Positions 32,702-43,659 of a DNA stretch of 64,000 nt are shown one piece after another. The stretch is from Lyophyllum atratum (Eukaryota > Basidiomycota > Agaricomycetes > Agaricales > Lyophyllaceae), in contig JACGCN010000046.1 in NCBI GenBank assembly GCA_014905825.1, positions 186,001-250,000 on the forward strand, read 5' to 3'. Both the position numbers and the translations under genes were made by a program. The stretch's first letter is position 1, and every line of letters begins with the position of its first letter. Below the pieces are notes generated by a model. The model searched no databases and was not told the DNA's origin. It saw nothing but the letters and a program-made list of their open reading frames with translations.

Positions 32702-34974
32702 TCAAGCCTCGTCCTCGTCGCCGGAATCATCTGTCCAGTCGCTATCCTGCCCGTCCTCATCACTGTCATTGGCCTTCTTCATTTTCGGCTTCGGCGTGGC
32801 TTTCTCGAAGAACTCCGGAGCCGTTTTCTTGGGTTTCGGGTTCTCCTTTTCCCATTCCTTGACCTTGAGCCGGGCTGCCTTAGCTTCCTGCTTCCGTGTG
32901 TTCCAGTCCTCAACAGCAGCCTGCCACCTCACCACACCCTCTTCATTTCGTTTCCCTCTCTCTCCCTCCCTTCTGGTCCACTCTGCCACCTGAGCTGTGT
33001 ATTCAAGCTTCTTTTGTTTGCGTGAGTCTTTTTCGACTGCTTCAGCCTCCTTCGCGGCTTCATGGTCAGCCACAAGCTTGAAAAATGCGGATCCTGTGAG
33101 AAGACGAGGTGCGCCGTCGCCCGCTATCCTCCCCCCCTTCTTTCCTTTCTTGGCTGCTTTGTCCTCCTTTGCCATAAGCTGACGACGTACCCTTCCACAG
33201 TAAACTCGCTGCAGGACCATTTGCGACTGCAATTGCATGATGTAACCTTTCAGGAAATTGATCTCGGCATCCTTCACCACCAGGGCTTCCTGGAACCGTT
33301 TTTCAAGCCCTGTCTTGACGCCAACAGTAAGCAAATTCGAGTTCTTCTCCGAGCGAGTCCGTGATTTGATGGGCGAAATTTCGGCGGTAGGCATTTCGGG
33401 AAGGATGGATGATGATTTGATTGGTGACTGTGATGTGAGGAAGGCTGCACCAGACGACGCGAGCTGGGGAAGGGCAATGCGGACAGGCTGGGTAAGTTGC
33501 AGTGGTTCTCGTTGCGAAGAGTTTTCATTTGATGGATTGATGGCGGGTTGAGTAGCATCAACGAGCAAATCAGTGACGATCCGGACAGGCGTGGGTGGGA
33601 CCAGAGGTGTATAGACCTTGTACGATGTATCTCGGCTCGGGGCCATCATATCCGCGGTAATCATACTGCGCTCGAACGGCACAATACCAGTCTTTCGAAA
33701 TGCGGTTTTGATGATCTCGGGCTGAAGGACTTTAAGGTGAGCCTCTCCATATACTTTGAGGAAGTTTTCTTTTGTAATGGCCTGACCCATTTCTCGTAGT
33801 TGCCGATCACGAATTTTCCCATACTCCTTCTTGAGTGGCCCGAAGACGACTACATCTAGACCTTGATATACGTGTGTCGCATGCGCCGGATAGCATGGAA
33901 CATGTATCTTGTTCTCGCGGCAGTGCTGTAGGAATCCATGGGTGATATGTGAGCCGTGGCCATCGACGTAGAGGGCTCGATACCGCCCATTAGCTAGTGC
34001 CCGTGTCTGCTTGTCAAAAGCTTTGATATACTCAATCCCAATGGTATTGTCTGTCCACCCCTTGACGGAGTAACCTAACCTGATACAAAAACGAATTAGA
34101 TAAGTATGGCTGTGACTTTGAGAATTTAGATTATGAGTACTTACATTGCATTCGCAGGATTATCTTGTTTCCACTTCACCAGGTATCCTTTCCCTGCATA
34201 GAGAACAGCTGGTACGAGGGCTGTTCCATTTGCGCCAATTGTGACCAGGACCGTAATATTCTCTCGTGAACCCCCCTGCTGCTGATACTGCACCTTCTTC
34301 CCTGGAGCTCCAATGATGCGACTCCAGCCTTCCTCACCATTCAGATTGAATCCACTCTCATCCATGGCCCACGTACACTCGGGATCTATCGGCTTTCCAT
34401 CATCGCCTCGCAACTGAACATCTTCAACAATCTTGTACCATTGCTCGTTCATTACGGGATTCACCGCCTGACCTCGTACATTATCCAGAGGTCGCGCTGT
34501 ATAGACGTGGAGCCGGTCGCTATGTTTTTCGATGAAACGACCTGTCCACTGCTGCCCGACACCTTCCTGTGGAAAATCGGAGCCGAGTCGTGCCCGACAG
34601 ATTTCATCGACATGCTCCTTGAGTCTCTGACGATCTAGGCCGTGTCCCCATGCGCCCACCTCCACCGCAAATTTTATGACCTCTTCAGCTTCCTCCTTTG
34701 AGAGCCAGGATCTCGAAGCATTCGACTCTCTAATACTCCTTCCTCCACTCGCCAAGCTCCTCAAGGTGTTGTGGTTCAAAGATATCCTGACCCCTGTTTC
34801 TCGGAGATGGTCCTTCTCTATAGTAGCACAGACCTTTCGTAGTCCGAGTTTCTTCTCTGTTTCCGGCTTCATCTGTTCCTCCTGGTACATAGCCACCGCG
34901 CGAGCCATGCATTTCGCGCGAATTTCTGCCTGAATTTGAGCTTTCTTTGTCTCGGATAGCGCTTTTCGAGCCAT
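32702..34974 (-). CDS. Pogo/Fot1-type DDE transposase
   Basis: Exon 1 (34974-34145) and exon 2 (34079-32702) join across a 65-nt intron to 735 residues with no interruption. The N-terminal part has helix-turn-helix and CENP-B/Tc5-like DNA-binding features (LGLRKVCATIEKDH, then FPQEGVGQQWTGRFIEKHSD). The catalytic acids are in CTWAMDESGFNL, ALYVDGHGSHI and GLDVVVFGPLKKEY, that is DDE_1-type D, D, D. The C-terminus holds a basic, coiled region and an acidic end (DSDEDGQDSDWTDDSGDEDE). I chose the ATG of MARKALSETKK because the longer open frame begins without an ATG. The intact frame and ends suggest a recently active copy. Confidence 0.88.
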
Positions 34975-35478
34975 TCCGGGTGTCTGAGGTGGTAGAAACG
35001 ATTTGAATATGTATTCCTCGCCGCGCGACACTCTAACATGGTGCAGATCCGTCCGAGTATGTTACTTTACGTCTCTGCAACTGAATTGAAGCCTCTGTGA
35101 CGCTGTGAGGGATGTGTGACATGGTGGACGGTGTCACACCCTGCGTCTCCCCTCCTCGAAACGAAATCTGGCTCTCTCTCCTGAATGCGGGTAGAATTGA
35201 TTGATTTCTTTCGAGCAGTCCATGCACAATGTTCGCCACACCTCGCATAGCGGTTTTGGGGATGTGTCGATGACGACACCTTCTGATATTCCCCGATTAC
35301 TTATTTGCTCACAACGTTGTTCTCAGGGTTTTTTCCCACCACCACGGGGAGCACTGTGAATTCTGCAAAAACGAGACACTGTATAGATGAGGGACCTACT
35401 AACAGTAGCCCGAGATAACTAACAGGGAGAATGTTCGCGAAATGAATGCGAAAATCGGCACTGTACAAGTGACCGATA

Positions 35479-35504
35479 GTGTACAAGTGGCCGGTCAAAT
35501 ACTG
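35479..35504 (-). repeat. Right terminal inverted repeat
   Basis: Reverse complement of the left repeat with one mismatch; followed directly by the TA duplication. Confidence 0.85.
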
Positions 35505-35506
35505 TA

Positions 35507-37326
35507 CTTTCATCTGAAATAGGGGGAAGCGACCTCTTCCGTTGCTGACACCCTCTTGGCCGTCACAATTCACGTCCTATAGCCGTCTGATCGCAGGTTC
35601 CTTTGACGCCTTGCAGACGCATGTTGATGCAAGTTTGTGTCCATGCCACTATAAGGGTAGGTGCGTTGGACAATTGCTCTCACGTCGTCTCTTACTTTCC
35701 TCTTCCCCAGGTTCACGCAAATATCTGCATATACTTTTTTCTCTCTAGCGGTTATGGAATCAGAACATCTTGTTCATCGTTTTCAAGCTTTACATATGCG
35801 CTATAAAGGAAAAAGTATCTAGTCTCGTCCTGGACGCCGCCACCTGCGCCCTTCCTAGCCACTAGGCAAGTGAATTGATTGTTCGCTTCTAAGTTCTTAG
35901 CCATTGAACTAATTCTTTCCCTAGTCTTGGAATTGGCTTTTTGCCTTCGTTGCTCCCTGTTCAAGTCCACTCGAACTCAAATCACAGCCCCGGGTCGGTT
36001 TCTTCTTTTGAATCGTCTCACTACGCCATGCTCATGGTTTCCAGTCAAAGGGATACCCTGTTCTATCCTACCTATTGGTGTATGAATCAAGACTACTAAA
36101 GACTCTTCCCCAACATCGGACCGGAACTTTCACGGCGAAAGGGATCCAACGGGACGTCATCGCTGAAGTTGCCTCTGCCTGCTCACCGGTTGGTTATCAT
36201 TCAATTTCCCGCGGCCGACACGCTCACATTGTCCCACCCTAACCTGGTCTGGAGTCATCATCCAATTTTACCACGTGCCCACGCACATTCCGCACGTCTT
36301 CGACCCGGCCACGTCTTCTGCTTCCCTACCATATGGTTCGGCCATGCACCCCCGCCACTCCTCATGACCCTGCCTCATCTTCCACGAGCCCTGCGCCACC
36401 AGCGATGGGCAAGGCCCGATATCAGCCAGCCGTACCCACTGCCCAGTTCATTTAACGCGAGATAATTCATGTCCGCCGACTGATGAACATTCATGTTAAT
36501 CATAACCTCGTGTTCAAACTTTGTGTCCACGCCATGCACGACGCGGTGGTCACGCGGACCCCATTCGTGCCGTCTTTCCCATGATGCCGAGTTGGCGAAC
36601 CCTGTTTCTGTTCCCCTTTAGGGCGACCCTCCCACCGACTCCAGTCCGGGCGATGAATATCTGGCCCAACTCAATCCTTATCACCACGCCGCATTAGGCC
36701 CGGTTCCTAATCGAACTTCCCTGGTTTCCATCAGTTGAAATTCATGGATTATTTCCCCGCTTGCGAATTTCTTATTGTCTTTGGACGATATGGCGAGCTT
36801 CGCAGAACGCGGTGGTTTTGTGGTGTCAGAAATGTGGATTTCGCGGAGATAGACGATGGGGAGAGTGGAGAGTGACACAACAATAAGGCGGACAAGCCGC
36901 TGGTGGACGTAATAAGTGTTACCGGGACTGGGGTATAACGCGAGAAGGGGGGGTGGTATGGATATGTGAGAGTTCGTGAAGTAAATGTGGGTAGGGGTCG
37001 TAATCAACGTGTCGCACATGAAGATGGTGAAATGGGAGGATGGCCATCGAGGCGCATCCTATGGAGGAAGGCCGTTGACAATACCAGTACGCCTCAGACG
37101 ACACATCCTCTGGAAATGCAAGTGGTGGGGGTGGGGGCTGTGAAGCAACTATGATTACAACAGACAATGCAAGTGGAGAGATGCAGCGAAAAAAAATAAG
37201 GAAAGTTCAAGAACATACAAAGCGCTCCGTCCCCCGCGAGTTGTGTGGGTGCGGGTGGAAAAACGGTGCGTGAAGATACACATATCCAACCAATCAAGCC
37301 AACGACGCCCAGCATCTGTTGACTTT
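35507..37326. other. Intergenic, no supported gene
   Basis: Downstream of the second HMG-box gene I see only C/T-rich low-complexity sequence around 36160-36460 and no coding signal I can support. Confidence 0.45.
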
Positions 37327-38940
37327 TTAGAAGCCATGTCCGGCCATCATCTCGTCGAAGGCAAGAACACCGTCCTCCGAGAAATGACGACCATCCATAT
37401 GCGGGGCGTACTCCTGGCTGTACTCCATTCCGTGGCCCATGTGCATCACGTCCTGGTACTTCGGCACACCGAGCTCGATGGGCGGGATTGCGCTCAGATC
37501 GAAGTCGTCGCCGAGGAGCAGCTCCGAGTTCGTGTTGGACCAGAGCTGGTTGGTCTCCCAGGAATACTGCGCGTATTCTTGCTGCAGCTGCATCTCCATC
37601 TGGAGGTCCATCTCGGCCTGGCTTCTGGGCTCGGGATGCGATGGCTCGTTGGAGGTGGTGAGGCGGGAGAAGGACTGGGAGAGGACACCGGAGTTGGGCG
37701 TGAAAGGGCCGGAACAGGGCGAAGAGGGACCTGAGGAGCCGGACCCGGCGGAGGACGATGGGGAGATGAGTTGATGGGGCGGGAGGAGCATAGTCTCATG
37801 CGAGACGTCGAGTGGGTGAAGCCCCTCTCTTTGGGGAATACTATCCATACTGAACATGCTTCTCAGAAACTCGGACGACTGGAATTGAACGTGTTAGATT
37901 TAAGAGCAAAGAAAGACGGAATGCGAACGCACCTGAAGGCTAGCTTCAAATTGTCCGAATGCCGAAGGCGTCATAAAGTTTTCGCTGGGATGGAAGTCGA
38001 AGTTGGACATCGGGTCTTCGGCATGGTCGGGGTGCGACGACCGACGGCTGATCATGGGGAGCAACGAAGGCGAGGTCGGGCAGGACGGGGTCATTTGGTA
38101 GACGTTGGGGATTTGGATGGACTGGTATGGAGGAGGAGTCGGTGCAGAGGCGGAGCGGCCGTGGTGTCGGTGGTGCTGTACCACGGGAACGACAAACGAA
38201 ACGCTGTCGGCATCGTCCTCGTCGATATCACCCCGGCGGCCCTTGGGCTTCCTGCTCTTCGACCGGCCGTCCTTGTCCTTGGCGCGCTGTGGTCGATAAA
38301 CATAGTTGGGGTACATCTGCTCGTGCTCCTTCTTCTTCTCCTTTGCCAACTGCTCCCAGTACTGTCTCTCCTCCGCGCCCAGACCTTTCCATTGCTGACT
38401 TATCGTTTTCGACAGGTCGGCCTGGCGTTGCTTCTTGGTTGGACCGTCGGCGGCAGCCTCTTCCTGAGCGGCTTGCCGATCTTCGCAGCACTTGCGACGG
38501 AACAGGATGAACGCGTTCTCGGGTCGCTTAATATAGTCCTCGTCGCCCTTCTTTGGCCGGCGCTCGACGATATCGCTGCTGCACGACGACTTTCGACGTT
38601 TATGCGATGACGGAGATGGTGATACAGATGTGAAATTGCAATCGGGAGAAAGGGTGCGCATGAAAGGGGGAGGTGTTATACATGATGAGGATAAAGCGAG
38701 CGTGCGAAGGTCGGGTTCAAAAGGCGAATGCGAGGGAGAAGAGTAAGGACTGTCGGCGAGGTTGTGCGTGATAGGGAACGTGAAGGCGCGTGGTGTGGGG
38801 GAGATGATGGCAAGGGTGGGGGGTTGGGGGGCGTCCGTCGTCACTTCGAGTGCTGGTTGGAAAGTAAGTCAATGTAACCTCTGGGAGCACAATTGTCACT
38901 TACATCGGGATTGGGTATCGCGAGTGCGGAGGGCAGGCAT
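37327..38940 (-). CDS. HMG-box transcription factor, second copy
   Basis: Exons 38940-38904, 38852-37933 and 37878-37327 give 502 residues. The start MPALRTRDTQSRS resembles the MPAVR start of the HMG gene at 6691. The HMG box spans about residues 118-197: YIKRPENAFILFRRKCCED, then QADLSKTISQQWKGLGAEER, then MYPNYVYRPQRAKDK. Between helices 1 and 2 it carries an Ala/Glu-rich insertion of roughly ten residues typical of the Rox1-like group. A KSRKPKGRRGD basic patch follows, then Pro/Ser-rich sequence, a Gln-Met-rich stretch and an acidic C-terminus. Both introns (51 and 54 nt) have GT..AG ends. A nuclear regulator; targets unknown. Confidence 0.88.
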
Positions 38941-39177
38941 GATTGTTCGATTGGCGTTCAAAGGACAATGGGCGTCGGATGGAGGTGAGTGATCACCTTG
39001 GGTCGTGAGAGGAGGGGAGGAGGATGGGGAGAATAATGGGAGGAGCTCCTACGCGCGAGGAGGGGGGGAGAATAATGAGGTGTCGCAAGTGTGCAAAGCT
39101 GATCGTTTTGTCTGCGGCGATCGGGAGAACAATTGCGCTAGCGGGGCACAAAAAGAAAGACAATACGAGCGAACATC

Positions 39178-39184
39178 TTTATAG
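39178..39184 (-). promoter_or_regulatory. Possible TATA box of the second HMG-box gene
   Basis: TATAAAG on the minus strand about 240 bases upstream of the ATG at 38940. Position is plausible but no other core element was identified. Confidence 0.35.
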
Positions 39185-42100
39185 TCCTGGTGCAGATGTG
39201 TCCCCAGACAGGGTCCCCCGAAGAACACGAGCCCCCGTTTCGTAAGGCGCACCTGGGATTTCGCTTTCATTGTGCCAACCAAATCGGGACGATCGAGGGA
39301 CAGCTTCCATATCGGGAGTGGATGAAGGTTCGACGCTGTGTTGCATCATATTTGGCACAGCAATGCAGATGCCGCTATTGTCTTCTGCTCATCTCGCCAG
39401 ATGCTTGGGTTCCCCGGCTCGTGGGTCCGGCAAAGTATAGGCGAGTCACTATTCACCTTACTCTAATCTATTGTCGCCGCCAGACGTTCTCTTATCAGCT
39501 CATCTTCCTCCCAAATCCCTACCATCAAATTGACTCACGCACAACCGTCCCTTCTGGAACTACTGAGAAATCTTGGAGCTCCCGCGGACCCTCCGCCCAC
39601 CACACATCAATCCGTCTACTCACCATTCCACTGATACTAACTACTCCTCTCCGGGATCCCCTCTTGCTGTGTCGCTTTTCGCAGAGACTTTGACAACTAT
39701 AATATGATGAGCGCCAACACCTAGAATAGAGGTGAGGAACATTGTCAGAGAGCTCATTGCTTTGCACAGTATGTAATCTGATGTTGAATTCGATCTTGTG
39801 ATATTTTCGTTCGCATGCGTACCATGGGATCAGCACGATCGAAACAGGCGTAGTGCCTTCACACTTCCCGATTTGGCAGCCTTGACCCGGCCGCATGTCG
39901 CCCGTCAGCAAAGTCGAGGAACACCCACCCTGCGAGGACAACATCACACCGACGCGGTTCCCGATGTTCTTCATGGATCTTCACCGCATCTTCCAGGTTA
40001 TTGAACGCTATCATCCCTTTTCATATTCCGTCTCTTTTCGCTACGGTTTTTTATGAAAGGGCTCCATGGAGTATGTTCCTCAGACCAGTGAGCACGTCAT
40101 ATGTTCCGAACTTTCCTGACATCGGGTTCACACATGCCTGCGGAGAGGTCGGCAATTTCATAGGTCCTCATCCTGTCATACGGCGCTACATCTTCTTTTG
40201 ATAATATTCGACGCAGACCTGCGCATAGCTCAATCAGGCGACTATTTACCGGAGTATCACGTCAATGTACCTACACGTGTAAAATTAATAAAAATATGGA
40301 ACTCTTCCCCTGCACCCATGGCCCGCGCCTAGTCGGCCGCAACATCCGAGCCGACCCTATCTTATCCGAATCGCAGTGGAGCACCTCGGTCGGGGCAAGG
40401 ATACGAGTGGTGGAACCAGCGGGGGGCGTGGTCAAAGCACGGCTCAACGCGCGACTCGTCAACACGCGGAAGCAAACCCCTCCCAAAATCACATATGAAA
40501 TACAGGATTTGTTTCCATCCCCAGTCCCGCTACCACATCGGGAACATGAGAATAACCGAGATCAGATGGGGCCGATACCGACAGAACGCGATCGCCAACA
40601 CTGATTTTAGGGTTAGGGAACCTCCATTGTCCCCCCAAATGGGCCAGAACGCGAGGGTGGAGGACTTGAAGAGACAAGAGAGGTGCTTATTTCCCTCTTC
40701 CGAGCAGGAATCTACCTGGAAGATTAGCGTACTGATTTTTTGACTACGGCTAGTGGGCGCCACCGTTAGACTCGACATGAATAGACTACGCGTCTTCCGT
40801 GTTCGGCCTTCCTGGGATACGATTTCCAACACACTTGCTACCCGCGAAGCCGGGCGAGGGCGAACACGCAGTTATACAGGCACGTCGTTTACTAGGATCG
40901 TGTATTCGGTTCAGGCTAGATATGTACAAATGAGCTACGAAAAAGCTGATTGCAAGCACACAGAATATCACGAAGAGATCATCTTACCCGTCTCCCCACT
41001 CGGACCACAATGGTGCGGAAATAGCGATACTTCAAGGGATTCTTCGACCGCTGTCAGACGCTCGATGAATTGAGTGAAATCCACGGTCACCCACGAAGAC
41101 GTCGCAAAATATACGTGAAACGGTCTGAGCCGCAATCGGCGGCATCCACATAAAGGGAGTACAATGAACAGGGCTTGACAAAGATGAGGCTGAGCGATGA
41201 CAGGACATTTTCGTATAGCGGGAGCACAACTGACATACTGGCGATGCTTCTATGTGCATAGAACCCGGAAGATCAATCGGGCAGACAGAATCCGGCGTGC
41301 ATGATGACAGAACGAGTCATACTGCGAAGATGAATGATGGGGGATGGGTAGATACTCACGCAAGAGCGCGGGAACGTCACGATCGTCGTCCTTCGCAAGC
41401 ATTACGACGTCCCCCGCGGTAAATCTATGTCCTGCGATCAGTCAGCGGAGAAATTATTGTAGGCGTGCGTGGTGTCCCCACGGTATAATGGTGGCTATAC
41501 ATACATACTTATGGTGCAATGTTCTACGCCCACAAAAGCCGACGTGCCCATGGGCTGTTGGGCGGCGTCCTGTCCGCCCAGGACGAGCGAACAATGTTGC
41601 AACGTGCAGATATGGAAGACAGGTCGTATCATGGCCATATGATCGTGATGCTTCGAGAATATCCCGTGGTGTTACCTGCGTTTTTCCCAAGCCGCGAACT
41701 TGCCTCAAACGTAAGAAAAAAAATTATGACCGGCTTGGTGGGTAGCAGGGGATATCGAAGATAGAGCGTGGACGGGGCGAGTCACAGAATGTGGCGGATA
41801 ATGGAGAACCACGACGCCCTGTCCATCGCAGACTGGTCCAGCCCTTTTTCTGGTCATTGATGTTCCCCCCACACGGACTCCCTGCGCGCATGTTTAATGC
41901 TACAATGTTCCAATCATGCGAAGGTCGCCGCTACATGAGAATCGGCGGTGGGCGAGAAGCCAAGGACTAGACAGCGAACCCGCGTGCGTCCATTCACAGG
42001 TTAAATTGAGCGGTGACCGGGTTAGCCGTTGTAGTGGGGCGTAAAGCCCATTTTCGTTGGCGAGGGGGCGGTAGAGCGCGATGTCTGTGGATGATATGGG

Positions 42101-42484
42101 AGTCCGAAGGTAATAAATGCCACGTGTGGAGTCGAGTCGAGTCATGTTGACCGTGAAGTCAGAAGAGTGGGAAGTGGCGGCGGGACCGTTGCGAGTGCGG
42201 CGATACAGAGACCTCTTCGCCGCCACTCGATGCGAGGACAACGCGTTTCAACTCCTTGCGTGCAGGGTGTGATATGTATCGATTCTTGAGTGGGATGTGC
42301 GCGTTGCTGCGGCTGTAATTACTGGTCAGACACGGTACGTCACAACGTGACGCGACGCGAATTTGGGTGTGCTGGCGTGACAAACCCGTCTTTTGTGCCA
42401 CTACTACCACTACCCTTCCACATCAGATCTTAACACATCGACCAGGCAATCTATCTGGCTCTACGTTACCGACATACGATAGCA
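39185..42484. other. Long gene-poor stretch
   Basis: More than 3 kb in which no gene, RNA or mobile element could be supported. A tRNA-like A-box word near 41480 has no matching B-box. Confidence 0.45.
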
Positions 42485-43375
42485 ATGAAAAGATCCCGCT
42501 CACTTTCACCAATAGCGGCTATCCCTGCTCCTAAGCCCTCTCCCCACAAGGCGAAAAAACTGAAACTTCACACCTCCTATGTTGTCGAATCTCCTTTTCC
42601 CAGCTTTGAGCATCCTACCACACTAGAGGCGACGCAGGTCCACGAAATCCTCACGAAGGCGCATCCTGGTCGTGGTGCAGTTCGGAAGCCACCGAATATA
42701 TCAAGCAATTCAGCACAAACGTGTGGCTCCGTTCCCAATGTCGTCGAAGCTCTTGTCGGCGTCGTACTATCTCAAAACACGTCAGGCAGGAATTCTTCTG
42801 CAGCGAAGACTAGCCTGGATGTTACCTTTGGACGAAACAATTTTGCGGCCATCGCTGAGGCCCCAAGAGCAGATGTCGTGGAGGCCATTCGGCATGGTGG
42901 GCTCGCAAACAAGAAGGCTGCCACCATCCAAAATCTCCTCGCATCGATCAAGGAGAAACACGGGGACTATTCCTTGCAACATCTCGCAGAGATTGACGTC
43001 GACAAACGTTTGTCCGATGACGCTATCATGCAGGAGCTCATCTCGTACGATGGAGTGGGGCCCAAGACCGCGTCGTGCGTTCTGCTCTTCTGCCTCGGGC
43101 GTGACTCTTTCGCAGTCGATACGCACGTGTTCCGTCTGAGCAAAGTCCTGGGGTGGGTGCCAGCCAAAACGGACAGGGTGCTGGCGCAGGCTCATCTGGA
43201 TTTGCGGATTCCTGGGGAACTCAAGTACGGTTTGCATGTCCTCATGATGCAGCACGGCCGGACGTGCAAGGGGTGCAAGAAGGCGGAATCGCGGGAGGCT
43301 TGTGTCCTGAAGGCATATGTGACAGAGCAGAAGGCGCGGCCGCAGGCAGGCGGCGGGCCGACACGTCTGGATTGA
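42485..43375 (+). CDS. HhH-GPD base-excision-repair DNA glycosylase (endonuclease III-like)
   Basis: One intronless exon codes for 296 residues. A basic leader (KPSPHKAKKLKLH) could be a nuclear signal. The helix-hairpin-helix is ELISYDGVGPKTASCVLLF, its Lys being the lyase-type residue, and the catalytic Asp is in FAVDTHVFRLSKVLGW 23 residues on. Upstream, VEALVGVVLSQNTSGRNS is the first helix of the fold that contacts the damaged base. The C-terminal cysteines (CKGC, then one more Cys nine residues later) are not the full C-x6-C-x2-C-x5-C iron-sulfur pattern, so the cluster may be missing, as in several fungal homologues. Role: removal of damaged bases. Substrate not predictable. Confidence 0.87.
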   Translation: MKRSRSLSPIAAIPAPKPSPHKAKKLKLHTSYVVESPFPSFEHPTTLEATQVHEILTKAHPGRGAVRKPPNISSNSAQTCGSVPNVVEALVGVVLSQNTSGRNSSAAKTSLDVTFGRNNFAAIAEAPRADVVEAIRHGGLANKKAATIQNLLASIKEKHGDYSLQHLAEIDVDKRLSDDAIMQELISYDGVGPKTASCVLLFCLGRDSFAVDTHVFRLSKVLGWVPAKTDRVLAQAHLDLRIPGELKYGLHVLMMQHGRTCKGCKKAESREACVLKAYVTEQKARPQAGGGPTRLD

Positions 43376-43404
43376 GCATGGCACAGACAAGCAGCGATCG
43401 GCGA

Positions 43405-43659
43405 CTATTTGTCTTCGTCTTTGATAGTAAACAAATCTGATCCACCCCAGATCTGCGCGATCACGATCGATGTGATAATTGTGAAGGTTGTGGATGCTTT
43501 ATCGTTCACACTGTTCCTGACTAGCACTTTGACGATCTCCACAACCTTCCCTCTGCTTTCTTCGACCACCACGTCGGGTGCTGCTTTGTCTCCATAGTCC
43601 GTGATGGATTTTCGGCCGCTAGGCTCTTGTCTTGTCGAGTTTTTGCCGTCTCCATGCAC
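43405..43659 (-). CDS. Hypothetical short protein with a hydrophobic stretch
   Basis: An 84-residue frame from a genuine ATG lies tail-to-tail with the glycosylase gene, 29 bases between stops. It is charged throughout except for TFTIITSIVIAQIWGG, and the frame stays open upstream of the ATG. It could be the last exon of an unseen gene. No family recognised. Confidence 0.22.
   Translation of the reverse strand: MHGDGKNSTRQEPSGRKSITDYGDKAAPDVVVEESRGKVVEIVKVLVRNSVNDKASTTFTIITSIVIAQIWGGSDLFTIKDEDK

Larger units (their letters stand above)
32440..35504 (-). mobile_element. Complete pogo/Fot1-like Tc1-mariner transposon
   Basis: The 3,065-bp element is bounded by terminal inverted repeats beginning CAGTATTTGACCGGCCA at both ends; they match over about 26 bases with one mismatch. 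It is flanked by TA on each side (32438-32439 and 35505-35506), the target-site duplication of the Tc1-mariner superfamily. Further GTACA(A/C)..GGTCAC-like words recur just inside each end (near 32647 and 35463-35480) and may be transposase-binding sites. One intact spliced gene fills the interior. Confidence 0.88.

Noticed and set aside
41470..41530. tRNA-like word GGTATAATGGTGGCTATAC
   Set aside because: No B-box (GTTCGANNC) or acceptor stem could be paired with it.
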